From Prevotella sp. (GTDB taxonomy: Bacteria; Bacteroidota; Bacteroidia; Bacteroidales; Bacteroidaceae), in contig JAGAXW010000029.1 in assembly GCA_017847725.1 (NCBI GenBank), forward strand, positions 1 to 33,667: a stretch of 33,667 nucleotides of DNA. Direction: 5' to 3'. Every line of letters begins with the position of its first letter. Position 1 is the first letter of the stretch. Of the stretch, positions 15,003 through 24,231 are shown one piece after another. The notes below the pieces were generated by a model, which did not search any database, was not told where the DNA came from, and was given only the letters and a program-made list of their open reading frames with translations. The translations under genes were made by a program, and so were the position numbers.

Positions 15003-16130
15003 ATGAAACTATTCGACGTTTATCCTTTGTTCGACGTGAACATCGTCAGGGGCGAAGGTTGTAAAGTATGGGACGACAAGGGTCAAGAATATCTCGATCT
15101 GTATGGCGGTCATGCCGTCATCAGCATCGGGCACTCACACCCCCATTATATTAAAAAGGTTACGGAGCAACTGAACCGCATCGGGTTCTACTCCAATTCC
15201 GTCATCAACAAGCTGCAGGTAGAACTGGCTGAGCGGCTGGGACGCATCAGTGGCTATGACGACTACCAGCTGTTCCTTATCAACAGCGGTGCCGAGGCTA
15301 ACGAGAATGCACTGAAGCTGGCCTCGTTCACCAACGGACGTACCCGTGTGCTCAGTGCCGAGAAGGCATTCCACGGCCGTACCTCGCTGGCTGTCGAGGT
15401 AACCAACAATCCAAAGATTATTGCACCCATCAACGATAACGGCCATGTGACCTATCTGCCGCTGAACGACCTTGCGGCATGGGAGCAGGAACTGCAGAAG
15501 GGCGACGTCTGTGCCGTCATACTGGAGTGTATCCAGGGCGTTGGCGGTATCCAGATGGCCACGAAGGCGTTTGCGCAGGGACTGGCCGCTGCCTGCAAGA
15601 AATACGGTACGGTGCTCATCTGCGACGAGATACAGTGCGGCTACGGACGCAGCGGACGGTTCTTTGCCCACCAGTGGCTTGACATCCGCCCCGACATCAT
15701 CACCGTAGCCAAGGGCATCGCCAACGGATTCCCCATGGGCGGCGTACTCATCGGTCCCGACTTCAAGCCTGTCTACGGTCAGCTGGGCACCACCTTTGGC
15801 GGCAACCACCTGGCCTGTGCTGCCGCACTGGCCGTACTCGACGTGTTCGAGGACGAGCAGCTGGTGGAGAACGCCCACGAGGTGGGCACCTATCTGATAC
15901 AGCAGCTCAAGGCTGTTGACAGTCCCCACATCAAGGATGTGCGTGGCCGCGGTCTCATGATAGGCATCGACCTGGACATTCCCCACAAGGAGGTGCGCGT
16001 GCCGCTGATACACCAGGAGCACTGCTTCACGGGCTGTGCCGGCACCAACATCCTGCGCCTGCTGCCCCCCCTCTGTCTGACCAAGGAGGAAGCCGACAAT
16101 TTTGTTGAACGTCTAAAACGCGTATTATGA
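15003..16130 (+). CDS. argD: N-acylornithine aminotransferase
   Basis: 375 residues, class III PLP aminotransferase, the usual ArgD length. The PLP lysine is Lys237 in TVAKGIANGFPMGG, and ICDEIQCGYGRSGRFFAHQ precedes it. It converts N-acylglutamate semialdehyde to N-acylornithine; the N-succinyl form is expected here. The frame stays open upstream to 14895, but that stretch contains the promoter at 14942-14972, so the ATG at 15003, 30 nt after the -7 element, is the start. The stop overlaps the proC start (ATGA). It heads an eight-gene operon and is separated from argC by the inserted block and the kinase-like gene. Confidence 0.94.
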   Translation: MKLFDVYPLFDVNIVRGEGCKVWDDKGQEYLDLYGGHAVISIGHSHPHYIKKVTEQLNRIGFYSNSVINKLQVELAERLGRISGYDDYQLFLINSGAEANENALKLASFTNGRTRVLSAEKAFHGRTSLAVEVTNNPKIIAPINDNGHVTYLPLNDLAAWEQELQKGDVCAVILECIQGVGGIQMATKAFAQGLAAACKKYGTVLICDEIQCGYGRSGRFFAHQWLDIRPDIITVAKGIANGFPMGGVLIGPDFKPVYGQLGTTFGGNHLACAAALAVLDVFEDEQLVENAHEVGTYLIQQLKAVDSPHIKDVRGRGLMIGIDLDIPHKEVRVPLIHQEHCFTGCAGTNILRLLPPLCLTKEEADNFVERLKRVL

Positions 16131-16909
16131 AGATTTCCGTGATAGGTGCAGGAGCCATGGGCGGGGCCTTTGCCGAGGGTCTGGTGAAAGCCGGGCAGTC
16201 AGAGCGCAAGGCCATCACCGTCAGCGATCCGTCGCAGGCCGTACTCGACAAATTCGCAAAACTGGGTGTCACCACCACCACCGACAATGCTGCGGCAGCA
16301 GACACGGCCGACATGGTATGTGTCTGTGTGAAGCCCTGGCTTGTAGAGCAGGTGCTCAGTGGTATCAAGGAGGTGCTCCACCCCGAGAGACAGGTGCTGG
16401 TGGTCATTGCCGCCGGCGTACCGTCAGAGCACATTCAGGAGTGGCTGGGCAGCCAGTGCCCGCCATTGTTCCTGGTCATTCCCAATATCGCAATAGCCCA
16501 GTTGGCGTCGATGACCTTCGTCGTGCCGGTAGGTGCACAGGCAAGGCAGCACACCGAACAGGTGGTGGGCATCTTCAACTCGATGGGACAGACCATTGTC
16601 ACTGAAGAGCGGCTGCTGGGGGCCGGTACGACCCTTGCCTCCTGCGGTATTGCCTATGCCATGCGCTATGTCCGCGCAGCCTCAGAAGGCGGTGTGGAGT
16701 TAGGATTCAAGGCTGACGACGCCAAGAACATCGTGTTACAGACCATGAAAGGCGCCGTAGAACTCCTACAGGCCAGCGGCATGCACCCCGAAGCCGCCAT
16801 CGACCTGGTGACGACGCCGGGCGGAGTAACCATCAAGGGGCTGAACGAGATGGAGCATGCCGGCTTCACCTCAAGTGTCATTAAAGGATTAAAAGCAGGA
16901 GCTAAATAA
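16127..16909 (+). CDS. proC: pyrroline-5-carboxylate reductase
   Basis: 260 residues, full length. The Rossmann start ISVIGAGAMGGAFAEGL (3-19) binds NAD(P)H, and the C-terminal dimer domain carries the family signature around VTTPGGVTIKGLNEME. It makes proline from pyrroline-5-carboxylate. It overlaps argD by 4 bp and is followed 4 bp later by the XRE/cupin gene, so it belongs to the argD operon. proB and proA lie two genes further on, so all proline genes are co-transcribed with arginine genes. Confidence 0.93.
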   Translation: MKISVIGAGAMGGAFAEGLVKAGQSERKAITVSDPSQAVLDKFAKLGVTTTTDNAAAADTADMVCVCVKPWLVEQVLSGIKEVLHPERQVLVVIAAGVPSEHIQEWLGSQCPPLFLVIPNIAIAQLASMTFVVPVGAQARQHTEQVVGIFNSMGQTIVTEERLLGAGTTLASCGIAYAMRYVRAASEGGVELGFKADDAKNIVLQTMKGAVELLQASGMHPEAAIDLVTTPGGVTIKGLNEMEHAGFTSSVIKGLKAGAK

Positions 16910-16913
16910 AATT

Positions 16914-17471
16914 ATGGACGAACAACTAAAACAGATTGGCGAGCGTCTGCGCGGCCTGCGCGACGTGCTCGACATCCCCGTCAGCGAGATGGCCGAGACC
17001 ATCGGCATCAGCGCAGAGAAGTATGAGAAGATAGAGCAGGGAGAGGTGGACATCACCATCTCCAACCTGATGAAGATAGCACGCAAGTATGGCGTGTCGA
17101 CCGAGGAGCTCATCTTTGCCGAGGCACCCCACATGAAGTCGTACTACGTAACACGCAAGGGACAAGGCATGAGCATTGAGCGCACGAAGGCGTATAAGTA
17201 CCAAAGCCTGGTGGGTGGTTTTGTGGGTCACAAGGCCGACGTCTTCATCGTGACAGTAGCGCCCAAGCCGGGAGCCCGCACCATCTATAAGAACACCCAC
17301 CCCGGCCAGGAGTTCAACCTGGTGCTCGACGGAAAGATGGAGCTGTACATCGGAGGCAAGACCATCATGCTGGAAGAGGGCGACAGCATCTATTTTGACT
17401 CCACCAAGCCCCACGGCATGCTGGCTGTCGGCGACAAGGCTGTCAAATTTTTAGCATTCACTGTAGAATAG
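16914..17471 (+). CDS. XRE-family regulator with C-terminal cupin domain
   Basis: 185 residues. Residues about 5-65 are an XRE helix-turn-helix (RLRGLRDVLDIPVSEMAETI, then ISNLMKIARKYGVSTEEL). Residues about 110-180 are a cupin barrel (HPGQEFNLVLDGKMELYIGG, EEGDSIYFDSTKPH) with His and Glu residues that could bind a metal or small ligand. Such proteins usually sense a metabolite and regulate the operon they sit in. It is 7 bp before the acyl-CoA ligase gene. I remember this regulator-ligase pair as common in Bacteroidales, so it likely controls that ligase or the whole operon; the ligand is unknown. Confidence 0.88.
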   Translation: MDEQLKQIGERLRGLRDVLDIPVSEMAETIGISAEKYEKIEQGEVDITISNLMKIARKYGVSTEELIFAEAPHMKSYYVTRKGQGMSIERTKAYKYQSLVGGFVGHKADVFIVTVAPKPGARTIYKNTHPGQEFNLVLDGKMELYIGGKTIMLEEGDSIYFDSTKPHGMLAVGDKAVKFLAFTVE

Positions 17472-17478
17472 ACTTAAC

Positions 17479-19143
17479 ATGATAGAAAGATTTTTAAAGC
17501 AGACGCATTTCGAGTCTGTAGAGGATTATAACCAGCATCTGGAATTCATCATTCCGGAGAACTTCAACTTTGCCTACGATGTCATGGATGCCTGGGCCGA
17601 GGAGAAGCCCGACGGGCTGGCCCTGCTGTGGACCAACGACCAGGGCGAAGAGATTCGTGCCACATTCAAGGACCTGAAGGAGCAGTCCGACCAAGCCGCC
17701 AGCTATTTCCAGTCGCTGGGTATCGGCAAGAACGACCCCGTCATGCTCATCCTCAAGCGCCGCTACGAGTGGTGGGTCGTCATGCTGGCACTCCACAAGA
17801 TAGGTGCCGTGGTCATCCCGGCCACCCACATGCTGACCAAGCACGACATCGTATACCGCAACACACGAGCCAGCGTCAAGGCCATCGTCTGCGTCGACGA
17901 TGCCTACGTTGTCAGTCAGATACAGGCTGCCAAGGCTGAGAGCCCGACGGTCAGACAGTATATTACCATCACCGACCACGGCAAACCCATCCCCGAGGGG
18001 TTCCGCGACTACCAGTCGGAGTGGAGGCAGGCACCAAAGTTTGTGAAGCCGGCGTTTGTTAACAGCAACGACGACACCATGCTGATGTACTTCACCAGCG
18101 GCACCAGCGGCGAGCCCAAGATGGTGGCCCACGACTACCTGTATGCCATGGGGCACCTGACGACGGGCGTCTTCTGGCACAACCTACATGAAGGCTCGCT
18201 CCACCTGACCGTTGCCGACACCGGCTGGGGCAAGGCCGTGTGGGGCAAGTTCTATGGCCAGTGGTTTGCCGGTGCCACCGTGTTCGTCTTCGACCACGAG
18301 AAGTTCAATGCCGACACCCTGTTGCGCCAGATAGAGAAATACAAGGTGACCAGCTTCTGTGCCCCGCCCACCATCTACCGCTTCATGATTCGCGAAGACC
18401 TGTCGAGATACGACCTGTCCAGCCTCGAATACTGTACCACCGCAGGCGAGGCCCTGAATCCTGCCGTCTTCGACAAGTTCAAGGAAAAGACTGGCATCCC
18501 GATGATGGAAGGCTTCGGTCAGACCGAGACCACGATGACGCTGGGCACATTCCCCTGGATGACGCCCAAACCCGGCTCGATGGGTATTCCCAATGCACAG
18601 TACAACATCGGCCTTGTCAAAGCCGACGGCACGCCCTGTGAGGACGGTGAGAAGGGCGAAATCGTAGTCTACGTAGGCGACAAGAAGCCCATCGGCCTGT
18701 TCAAGGAATACTACCGCGACCCCGAACTGACGCGCCAGGCGTGGCACAACGGCATCTACCATACCGGCGACATGGCATGGCGCGACGAAGACGGCTACTA
18801 CTGGTTTGAGGGCCGTATCGACGACGTCATCAAGTCCAGCGGCTACCGCATCGGCCCGTTCGAGGTGGAGAGCGCGCTGATGACCCACCCTGCCGTCGTG
18901 GAGTGTGCCATCACGGGAGTACCCGACGACATCCGCGGCATGGTAGTCAAAGCCACCATCGTACTGGGCAAGGAGTGGAAGGACAAGGCCGGCGACGACC
19001 TTGTCAAGGAGTTGCAGCAGCACGTCAAGCGCGAGACGGCACCTTATAAGTATCCGCGTATCGTCGAATTTGTCGACGAACTGCCAAAGACCATCAGCGG
19101 CAAGATCCGTCGCGTGGAAATCAGACAAAAAGACGCCAAATGA
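17479..19143 (+). CDS. AMP-forming acyl-CoA synthetase
   Basis: 554 residues, ANL superfamily, close in form to medium-chain or aromatic acyl-CoA ligases and acetyl-CoA synthetases. The adenylate-forming loop YFTSGTSGEPKM starts near residue 204; EGFGQTETT and YHTGDMAWRDEDGYYWFEGR follow, and the catalytic Lys542 stands in SGKIRR. It activates a carboxylic acid to its CoA thioester. The substrate cannot be read from the sequence. Its place in an arginine-proline operon beside a ligand-binding regulator suggests a link to acid scavenging or CoA supply for the N-acylation step, which is speculation. Its stop overlaps proB by 4 bp. Confidence 0.88.
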   Translation: MIERFLKQTHFESVEDYNQHLEFIIPENFNFAYDVMDAWAEEKPDGLALLWTNDQGEEIRATFKDLKEQSDQAASYFQSLGIGKNDPVMLILKRRYEWWVVMLALHKIGAVVIPATHMLTKHDIVYRNTRASVKAIVCVDDAYVVSQIQAAKAESPTVRQYITITDHGKPIPEGFRDYQSEWRQAPKFVKPAFVNSNDDTMLMYFTSGTSGEPKMVAHDYLYAMGHLTTGVFWHNLHEGSLHLTVADTGWGKAVWGKFYGQWFAGATVFVFDHEKFNADTLLRQIEKYKVTSFCAPPTIYRFMIREDLSRYDLSSLEYCTTAGEALNPAVFDKFKEKTGIPMMEGFGQTETTMTLGTFPWMTPKPGSMGIPNAQYNIGLVKADGTPCEDGEKGEIVVYVGDKKPIGLFKEYYRDPELTRQAWHNGIYHTGDMAWRDEDGYYWFEGRIDDVIKSSGYRIGPFEVESALMTHPAVVECAITGVPDDIRGMVVKATIVLGKEWKDKAGDDLVKELQQHVKRETAPYKYPRIVEFVDELPKTISGKIRRVEIRQKDAK

Positions 19144-19919
19144 AGCACAGAATCGTCATCAAGGTAGGCTCCAACGTGCTGACACGCAGGGACGGCAAGC
19201 TCGACGTCACACGCATGTCGTCGCTCGTCGACCAGATAGCATGGCTCCGCCAGAAGGGCTATGAAGTCATCTTGGTGTCGTCCGGTGCCGTGGCCTGCGG
19301 ACGCAGGGAGCTGCAGGTAGACCACGACCTCGACTCTGTGGAACAGCGACAGCTGTACTCCGCACTGGGACAGGTGAAACTGATAGGACTCTACTACGAC
19401 CTGTTCCGCGAGTTCGGCATCCACATCGGCCAGGTACTGACGATGAAGGAAAACTTCGAGCCCGGCGAGCAGTATCGCAACCAGCAGGCCTGTATGGCCG
19501 TCATGCTGGAGAATGGCGTCGTCCCCATCGTCAACGAGAACGACACCGTCAGCGTCACAGAGCTGATGTTCACCGACAACGACGAACTCAGCGGCCTCAT
19601 CGCCCAGATGATGCAGGCCGACACACTCATCCTGCTCTCCAACATCGACGGCATCTACACTGGCCACCCCGACGACCCGCAGTCACAGCTGATTCGCGAA
19701 GTGGAGCCCAGCCGCGACCTCTCCGACTACATACAACCTGAAAAGAGTGCCTTCGGGCGCGGTGGCATGCACTCCAAGTACACCACCGCCACCAAGGTGC
19801 AGCAGGCAGGCATCCGCGTCATCATTGCCAACGGCGAGCGCGACGACATCCTGATAGACCTGCTACAAGACCAGAAAGACGTACCACACACCACATTTAT
19901 TCCCCATGGAACTCACTGA
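19140..19919 (+). CDS. proB: glutamate 5-kinase, short form
   Basis: 259 residues covering the amino acid kinase domain only. The PUA domain that extends the E. coli enzyme to 367 residues is absent, as in many bacteria. KVGSNVLT (8-15) begins the kinase fold, VNENDTVSV and FTDNDELSG are the glutamate and nucleotide sites, and [12 protein letters not shown] the later conserved loop. It makes glutamyl phosphate for proline synthesis. It overlaps the ligase gene by 4 bp and proA by 14 bp, so ProB and ProA are probably made in coupled amounts, as expected for enzymes sharing a labile intermediate. Confidence 0.94.
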   Translation: MKHRIVIKVGSNVLTRRDGKLDVTRMSSLVDQIAWLRQKGYEVILVSSGAVACGRRELQVDHDLDSVEQRQLYSALGQVKLIGLYYDLFREFGIHIGQVLTMKENFEPGEQYRNQQACMAVMLENGVVPIVNENDTVSVTELMFTDNDELSGLIAQMMQADTLILLSNIDGIYTGHPDDPQSQLIREVEPSRDLSDYIQPEKSAFGRGGMHSKYTTATKVQQAGIRVIIANGERDDILIDLLQDQKDVPHTTFIPHGTH

Positions 19920-21153
19920 AACCTTTGAACACGTAAAGTCGGCCAGCCGCTCACTGGCCTCACTGACGGATGCACAGCGCAACGAGATACTCAACGCTGT
20001 GGCCGACGCCATCGCCGACCAAAAAGAGCGCATCCTTGAAGCTAACACGATGGACTTGGCCAAGATGGACCCCAAGAATCCCCTCTACGACCGTCTGCAA
20101 CTGACAGAGAAGCGACTCGACGACATTGCAGCCGACATGCGCAACGTCGCAACACTCCCCTCTCCGCTGGGCCATATCACCAAGCAGAAGACACTGCCCA
20201 ACGGACTGCGCCTGTGCCGCATCAGCGTACCCTTCGGGGTTATCGGCATGATATACGAGGCACGCCCCAATGTCACCTTCGACGTCTTCTCGCTCTGCTT
20301 CAAGAGCGGCAACGCCTGTGTGCTGAAAGGCGGCAGCGATGCCGACCTCTCCAATCAGGCTGCCGTAGAACTTATCCACGAGGTACTTGAGCGCTATTGC
20401 ATCAACCCCGATGTTGTGACTCTGCTGCCCGCCACCCACGAGGCCACGGGCGAACTGCTCAATGCCGTAGGCTACGTAGACCTATGCATACCGCGCGGAG
20501 GCAGGCGCCTCATCGACTTCGTACGCGACACCGCCCGCATTCCCGTCATCGAGACCGGTGCCGGAGTGGTCAACACCTACTTCGACAAGGATGCCGATCT
20601 GGAGATGGGCAAGGCCATCGTCTGCAATGCCAAGACCAGGCGCGTCTCCGTCTGCAACGCCCTCGACTGCCTGATAGTCCATGAGAGCCGTCTGGGCGAC
20701 CTGCCCGAACTGGTGCAGCCCCTGCACGACCATAAGGTGACGCTCTATGCCGACGGTCCTTCCTACCAGCTGTTTGCGGGCCGCTATCCCGACATCCTGC
20801 TCCGCCAGGCCACGTCCGAGAGCTTCGGCACCGAGTTTATGGACTATAAGATGGCCATCCGCGTGGTAGCGTCGCTCGACGAGGCCATCCGGCATATCGA
20901 CCAGTACGGCAGTGGCCATAGCGAGGCCATCATCACCCAGAACGAGGAGACGGCGCGCCGCTTCCAGCAGGCTGTCGACGCGGCCTGCGTCTACTGGAAT
21001 GCCCCCACCTCCTTTACCGACGGCGCCCAGTTCGGGCTGGGTGCAGAGATAGGCATCTCCACGCAGAAGCTCGGTCCGCGCGGCCCCATGGCCTTAGAGG
21101 AAATCACCACCTACAAATGGCTCATCGAGGGCGAAGGACAGGTGAGAAGTTAA
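19906..21153 (+). CDS. proA: gamma-glutamyl phosphate reductase
   Basis: 415 residues, the normal length. It reduces glutamyl phosphate with NADPH. The aldehyde-dehydrogenase-like fold shows [21 protein letters not shown], the loop [13 protein letters not shown] and the active-site cysteine region [11 protein letters not shown]. The start at 19906 lies inside the proB end (14 bp overlap). It is followed after 28 bp by the transcarbamylase gene. No anomalies noticed. Confidence 0.95.
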   Translation: MELTETFEHVKSASRSLASLTDAQRNEILNAVADAIADQKERILEANTMDLAKMDPKNPLYDRLQLTEKRLDDIAADMRNVATLPSPLGHITKQKTLPNGLRLCRISVPFGVIGMIYEARPNVTFDVFSLCFKSGNACVLKGGSDADLSNQAAVELIHEVLERYCINPDVVTLLPATHEATGELLNAVGYVDLCIPRGGRRLIDFVRDTARIPVIETGAGVVNTYFDKDADLEMGKAIVCNAKTRRVSVCNALDCLIVHESRLGDLPELVQPLHDHKVTLYADGPSYQLFAGRYPDILLRQATSESFGTEFMDYKMAIRVVASLDEAIRHIDQYGSGHSEAIITQNEETARRFQQAVDAACVYWNAPTSFTDGAQFGLGAEIGISTQKLGPRGPMALEEITTYKWLIEGEGQVRS

Positions 21154-21181
21154 AGACAGACAGTTAAAAGGACATATCTAT

Positions 21182-22162
21182 ATGAAGACATTTATCAATG
21201 TGGAGGACATCGGCGACCTCCGTCAAGCACTTGCCGAAGCACAAGAAATCAAGAACGACCGTTTCAAATACCAGCATCTGGGCAAGAACAAGACGCTCAT
21301 GATGATATTCTTCAACAACTCGCTGCGCACCCGCCTGTCTACTCAGAAAGCCGCCATGAACCTGGGCATGAACGTCATCGTACTCGACGTCAATGCCGGA
21401 GCCTGGAAACTGGAGACCGAGCGCGGCGTCATCATGGACGGCGACAAGTCGGAACACCTGCTGGAGGCCATTCCCGTCATGGGTTGCTACTGCGACCTCA
21501 TTGGCGTGCGCAGCTTTGCCGGACTGTCCGACCGCGAATACGACTATGCCGAGACCGTGCTGCAGCAGTTCATCAAATACAGCGGCCGACCGCTCTTCGC
21601 CATGGAGACGGCCACCGTCCACCCGCTGCAAGCCTTTGCCGACCTGATTACCATCGAGGAATATTGGCGCCAGGAGCCGAAAGCCAAGAGCCAAAAGCCA
21701 AAGGTAGTGCTGACCTGGGCCCCCCACTGCCGCGCCCTGCCCCAGGCTGTTCCCAACTCGTTTGCCCAGTGGATGAATGCTGCCGACGTCGACTTTGTCA
21801 TCACCCATCCCGAAGGCTATGAGCTCGACCCCAGGTTTGTGGGCAATGCCCGTGTGGAGTACGACCAGCGGAAAGCCTTCGAGGGTGCCGACTTCATCTA
21901 TGCCAAAAACTGGTCGAACCCTGGTGTCACCCATCCTGCCGACTATGGCAAGATAACCTCCAAGGACATGTCGTGGACGGTAGACACCGAGCACATGTCG
22001 TGGACCGACAACGGCAAGTTCATGCACTGCCTGCCCGTGCGCCGCAACCTCATTGTCACCGACGACGTCATCGAGTCCAAGAACTCAATAGTCATCCCCG
22101 AGGCTGCCAACCGTGAGATTTCCTGCTCCGTAGTCATCAAACGCATGCTGGAGGCTCTATGA
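21182..22162 (+). CDS. argF': N-succinylornithine carbamoyltransferase-type enzyme
   Basis: 326 residues. It is closest, as I recall the sequences, to the Bacteroides fragilis SOTCase. SLRTR (47-51) binds carbamoyl phosphate, HPLQ (147-150) and HCLPVRRN near the C-terminus complete the site, and ETERGVIMDGDK (79-90 region) forms the loop that reads the N-acyl group. At position 90, Pro in the B. fragilis enzyme, this protein has Ser; published swaps of the matching Glu92 in Xanthomonas AOTCase to Pro, Ser, Val or Ala all gave SOTCase activity, so succinylornithine is the predicted substrate. A low-complexity insert with AKSQKPK (about 163-175) lengthens a surface region. Its stop overlaps ltaE by 4 bp. 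Confidence 0.9.
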   Translation: MKTFINVEDIGDLRQALAEAQEIKNDRFKYQHLGKNKTLMMIFFNNSLRTRLSTQKAAMNLGMNVIVLDVNAGAWKLETERGVIMDGDKSEHLLEAIPVMGCYCDLIGVRSFAGLSDREYDYAETVLQQFIKYSGRPLFAMETATVHPLQAFADLITIEEYWRQEPKAKSQKPKVVLTWAPHCRALPQAVPNSFAQWMNAADVDFVITHPEGYELDPRFVGNARVEYDQRKAFEGADFIYAKNWSNPGVTHPADYGKITSKDMSWTVDTEHMSWTDNGKFMHCLPVRRNLIVTDDVIESKNSIVIPEAANREISCSVVIKRMLEAL

Positions 22163-23184
22163 TATCCTTTGAATGTGACTACAACAACGGGGCGCACCCC
22201 AAGGTGCTTGAGAACCTCGCCAAGCACAACGAGGCCAAGCCGACGCCCTACGGTTTCGACGAATTCAGCGAGCGGGCCAAAGACCGCATCCGCGAGGCCA
22301 TCGGCATGCCCGATGCCCAGATTTTCTTTCTGACAGGCGGCACCCAGACCAACGCCACCACCATCGACTCGATGCTCTATCAGTACGAGGGCGTCATCTG
22401 TGTCGGTTCGGGCCACATCAACGTGCACGAGGCCGGTGCCGTGGAGTTCACGGAGCATAAGATTGTCACCATTCCCGACACGGAGGGCAAGATGGAGGCC
22501 AAGACGCTCGACAAGTATCTGGACGACTTCTACCACGACGGCAACCGCGACCACGCCGTCCACCCAGGACTGGTATACATCACGTTCCCGACAGAACTGG
22601 GCACTCTCTACACGGCCCACGAGCTGGATGCCATCTACCAGGTGTGCCAGCACTACGACATACCGCTATATATTGACGGAGCCCGACTGGGCTACGGACT
22701 GATGGCCGAGGGCAACGACGTCACGCTGCCCTATCTGGCACGCCACTGCGACGTGTTCTATATCGGAGGCACTAAGATTGGCGCACTCTGCGGCGAGGCC
22801 GTCGTCTTCACCAACCGCCGCGCCCACAAGCACTTCTTCTCCATCCAGAAACAGCATGGTGCCGTCATTGCCAAGGGAGCGCTGATAGGTCTGCAGTTTG
22901 AGGCCCTGTTCACGGACAACCTCTACTTCAAGCTGTCGGAACATGCCATCCGCATGGCCATGCGCATGAAGCAGCTCTTCCAGGAGAAAGGCTACGAGTT
23001 CTACGTCGACTCACCCACCAACCAGCAGTTCATCGTGCTGCCCGACGCAGAGGTGGAGCGGCTGTCGCAGCACGTGGAGTTCACCCACTTCGGTCGTGCC
23101 GACAAGCATCACACCATCTGCCGCTTCGTCACCTCGTGGGCGACGACAGACGACGACCTAAACGAATTGAAGCGCCTACTGTAG
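22159..23184 (+). CDS. ltaE: low-specificity threonine aldolase
   Basis: 341 residues, PLP fold type I. The N-terminus has the family start SFECDYNNGAHP, FFLTGGTQTN follows, and the PLP lysine is Lys206 in YIGGTKIGALCGEAV. It cleaves threonine or allo-threonine to glycine and acetaldehyde. It overlaps argF' by 4 bp and is the last gene of the argD operon. Its stop codon overlaps the end of the convergent pectin methylesterase gene by 9 bp, and no terminator is visible between them, so the two transcripts probably run into each other. Confidence 0.9.
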   Translation: MISFECDYNNGAHPKVLENLAKHNEAKPTPYGFDEFSERAKDRIREAIGMPDAQIFFLTGGTQTNATTIDSMLYQYEGVICVGSGHINVHEAGAVEFTEHKIVTIPDTEGKMEAKTLDKYLDDFYHDGNRDHAVHPGLVYITFPTELGTLYTAHELDAIYQVCQHYDIPLYIDGARLGYGLMAEGNDVTLPYLARHCDVFYIGGTKIGALCGEAVVFTNRRAHKHFFSIQKQHGAVIAKGALIGLQFEALFTDNLYFKLSEHAIRMAMRMKQLFQEKGYEFYVDSPTNQQFIVLPDAEVERLSQHVEFTHFGRADKHHTICRFVTSWATTDDDLNELKRLL

Positions 23185-24231
23185 TAGACGCTTCATTATT
23201 TTTGCCGCTTTCTTCTCGGTCTTCCTGATTACCTTTTCCGGCTGCCAGTCGCCGAAGACCCGTTTCTGCGTATACCGCTGCGCCTCGTCGGCTGTCAGGA
23301 TGGTCTCCACAGGGTTCTTCTGCTCCTTGATGGTGAAGGTCACCACGTTCGTCTGCGGGGTGATGTCGCGGCCCTGCGCATCCATGGTGCCATACTCCTT
23401 GAAGTCGTTCTGCACGGTGCGCATGCCACGACTGTCGAAGCGGGTGGCCGTAATCTTCTCTGGTGTCAGCAGCGTAGTGTACAACCAGATGCAGTGTGGC
23501 GTACCATTCCAGCCGCGTGCATATTCGAAGTTAGACACGATGTTCTCCACCGTGCAGCGGTTGAAGATATAGCCCCACTGCGTCTTAGATGTGCGGGGTG
23601 CTGCTATCACGCAACGTCCGCTGCCGTCGGCCGTGCGCTTCTCGGTGACGATGCGGCAACGCTCAAACCACACGTCGCCGGCACCACAGATAAAGTCTAC
23701 CGTACCATGGATTTCAGCATCCTTAAAATACAACTGGCACTGTTCATTGTCCGAGTAATAGGTATCTTGATAGGACAGCATTCCCACACGGTTGCAGATG
23801 GTGCGCGTGCCCTTGTCGTGCAGCGTGACGGCACGCCCTGCCGAGCCACAGGCATAGTAGTCGAGGGCATTCTTCAGCGTCAGGTCCTGAAAGTAGTTGT
23901 CGGTGCCGCGGTTTTGGAAGACGGCGGTCTTGCTGATACCCTCGTTCCTGAAGGCCGGTGCATTCTGGATGACCGTACCCTTCATGCTCTGTCCGATGAG
24001 TGCGATATGGTGGCCGGTGATGGTTGTCAGCACGCGCTCTCCCAAGTCATAGAAGCCGTCGGGAATCAGGATAAACAGTTGCTTGGCATGCTCGTCGGCG
24101 TTCAGCTTGTTGGCCTTGTCGACAGCGTCCAGCAGGCTCTGGGCGTCGCCCTTCTTCACCACGATGACCTCCTGGGCCATGCCCGTCAGCATCGTCAGTA
24201 GCGAAATTGTCAGTAGCAGATAGCGTTTCAT
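23176..24231 (-). CDS. secreted pectin methylesterase (CE8), second in tandem
   Basis: 351 residues with a signal peptide ending near GMAQ (about residue 20). The CE8 right-handed beta-helix carries SYQDTYY with Asp156 (acid), GTVDFICGAGD with Asp179 (nucleophile) and Arg239 in ARGWN, matching the three catalytic residues of characterised pectinesterases. It removes methyl groups from homogalacturonan in the periplasm or at the surface. It overlaps the preceding CE8 gene by 4 bp (ATGA), so the two are translationally coupled. The basic tail (RKTEKKAAKIMKRLL) is unusual for an exported enzyme and is shared in weaker form by its partner. Confidence 0.9.
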   Translation of the reverse strand: MKRYLLLTISLLTMLTGMAQEVIVVKKGDAQSLLDAVDKANKLNADEHAKQLFILIPDGFYDLGERVLTTITGHHIALIGQSMKGTVIQNAPAFRNEGISKTAVFQNRGTDNYFQDLTLKNALDYYACGSAGRAVTLHDKGTRTICNRVGMLSYQDTYYSDNEQCQLYFKDAEIHGTVDFICGAGDVWFERCRIVTEKRTADGSGRCVIAAPRTSKTQWGYIFNRCTVENIVSNFEYARGWNGTPHCIWLYTTLLTPEKITATRFDSRGMRTVQNDFKEYGTMDAQGRDITPQTNVVTFTIKEQKNPVETILTADEAQRYTQKRVFGDWQPEKVIRKTEKKAAKIMKRLLQ

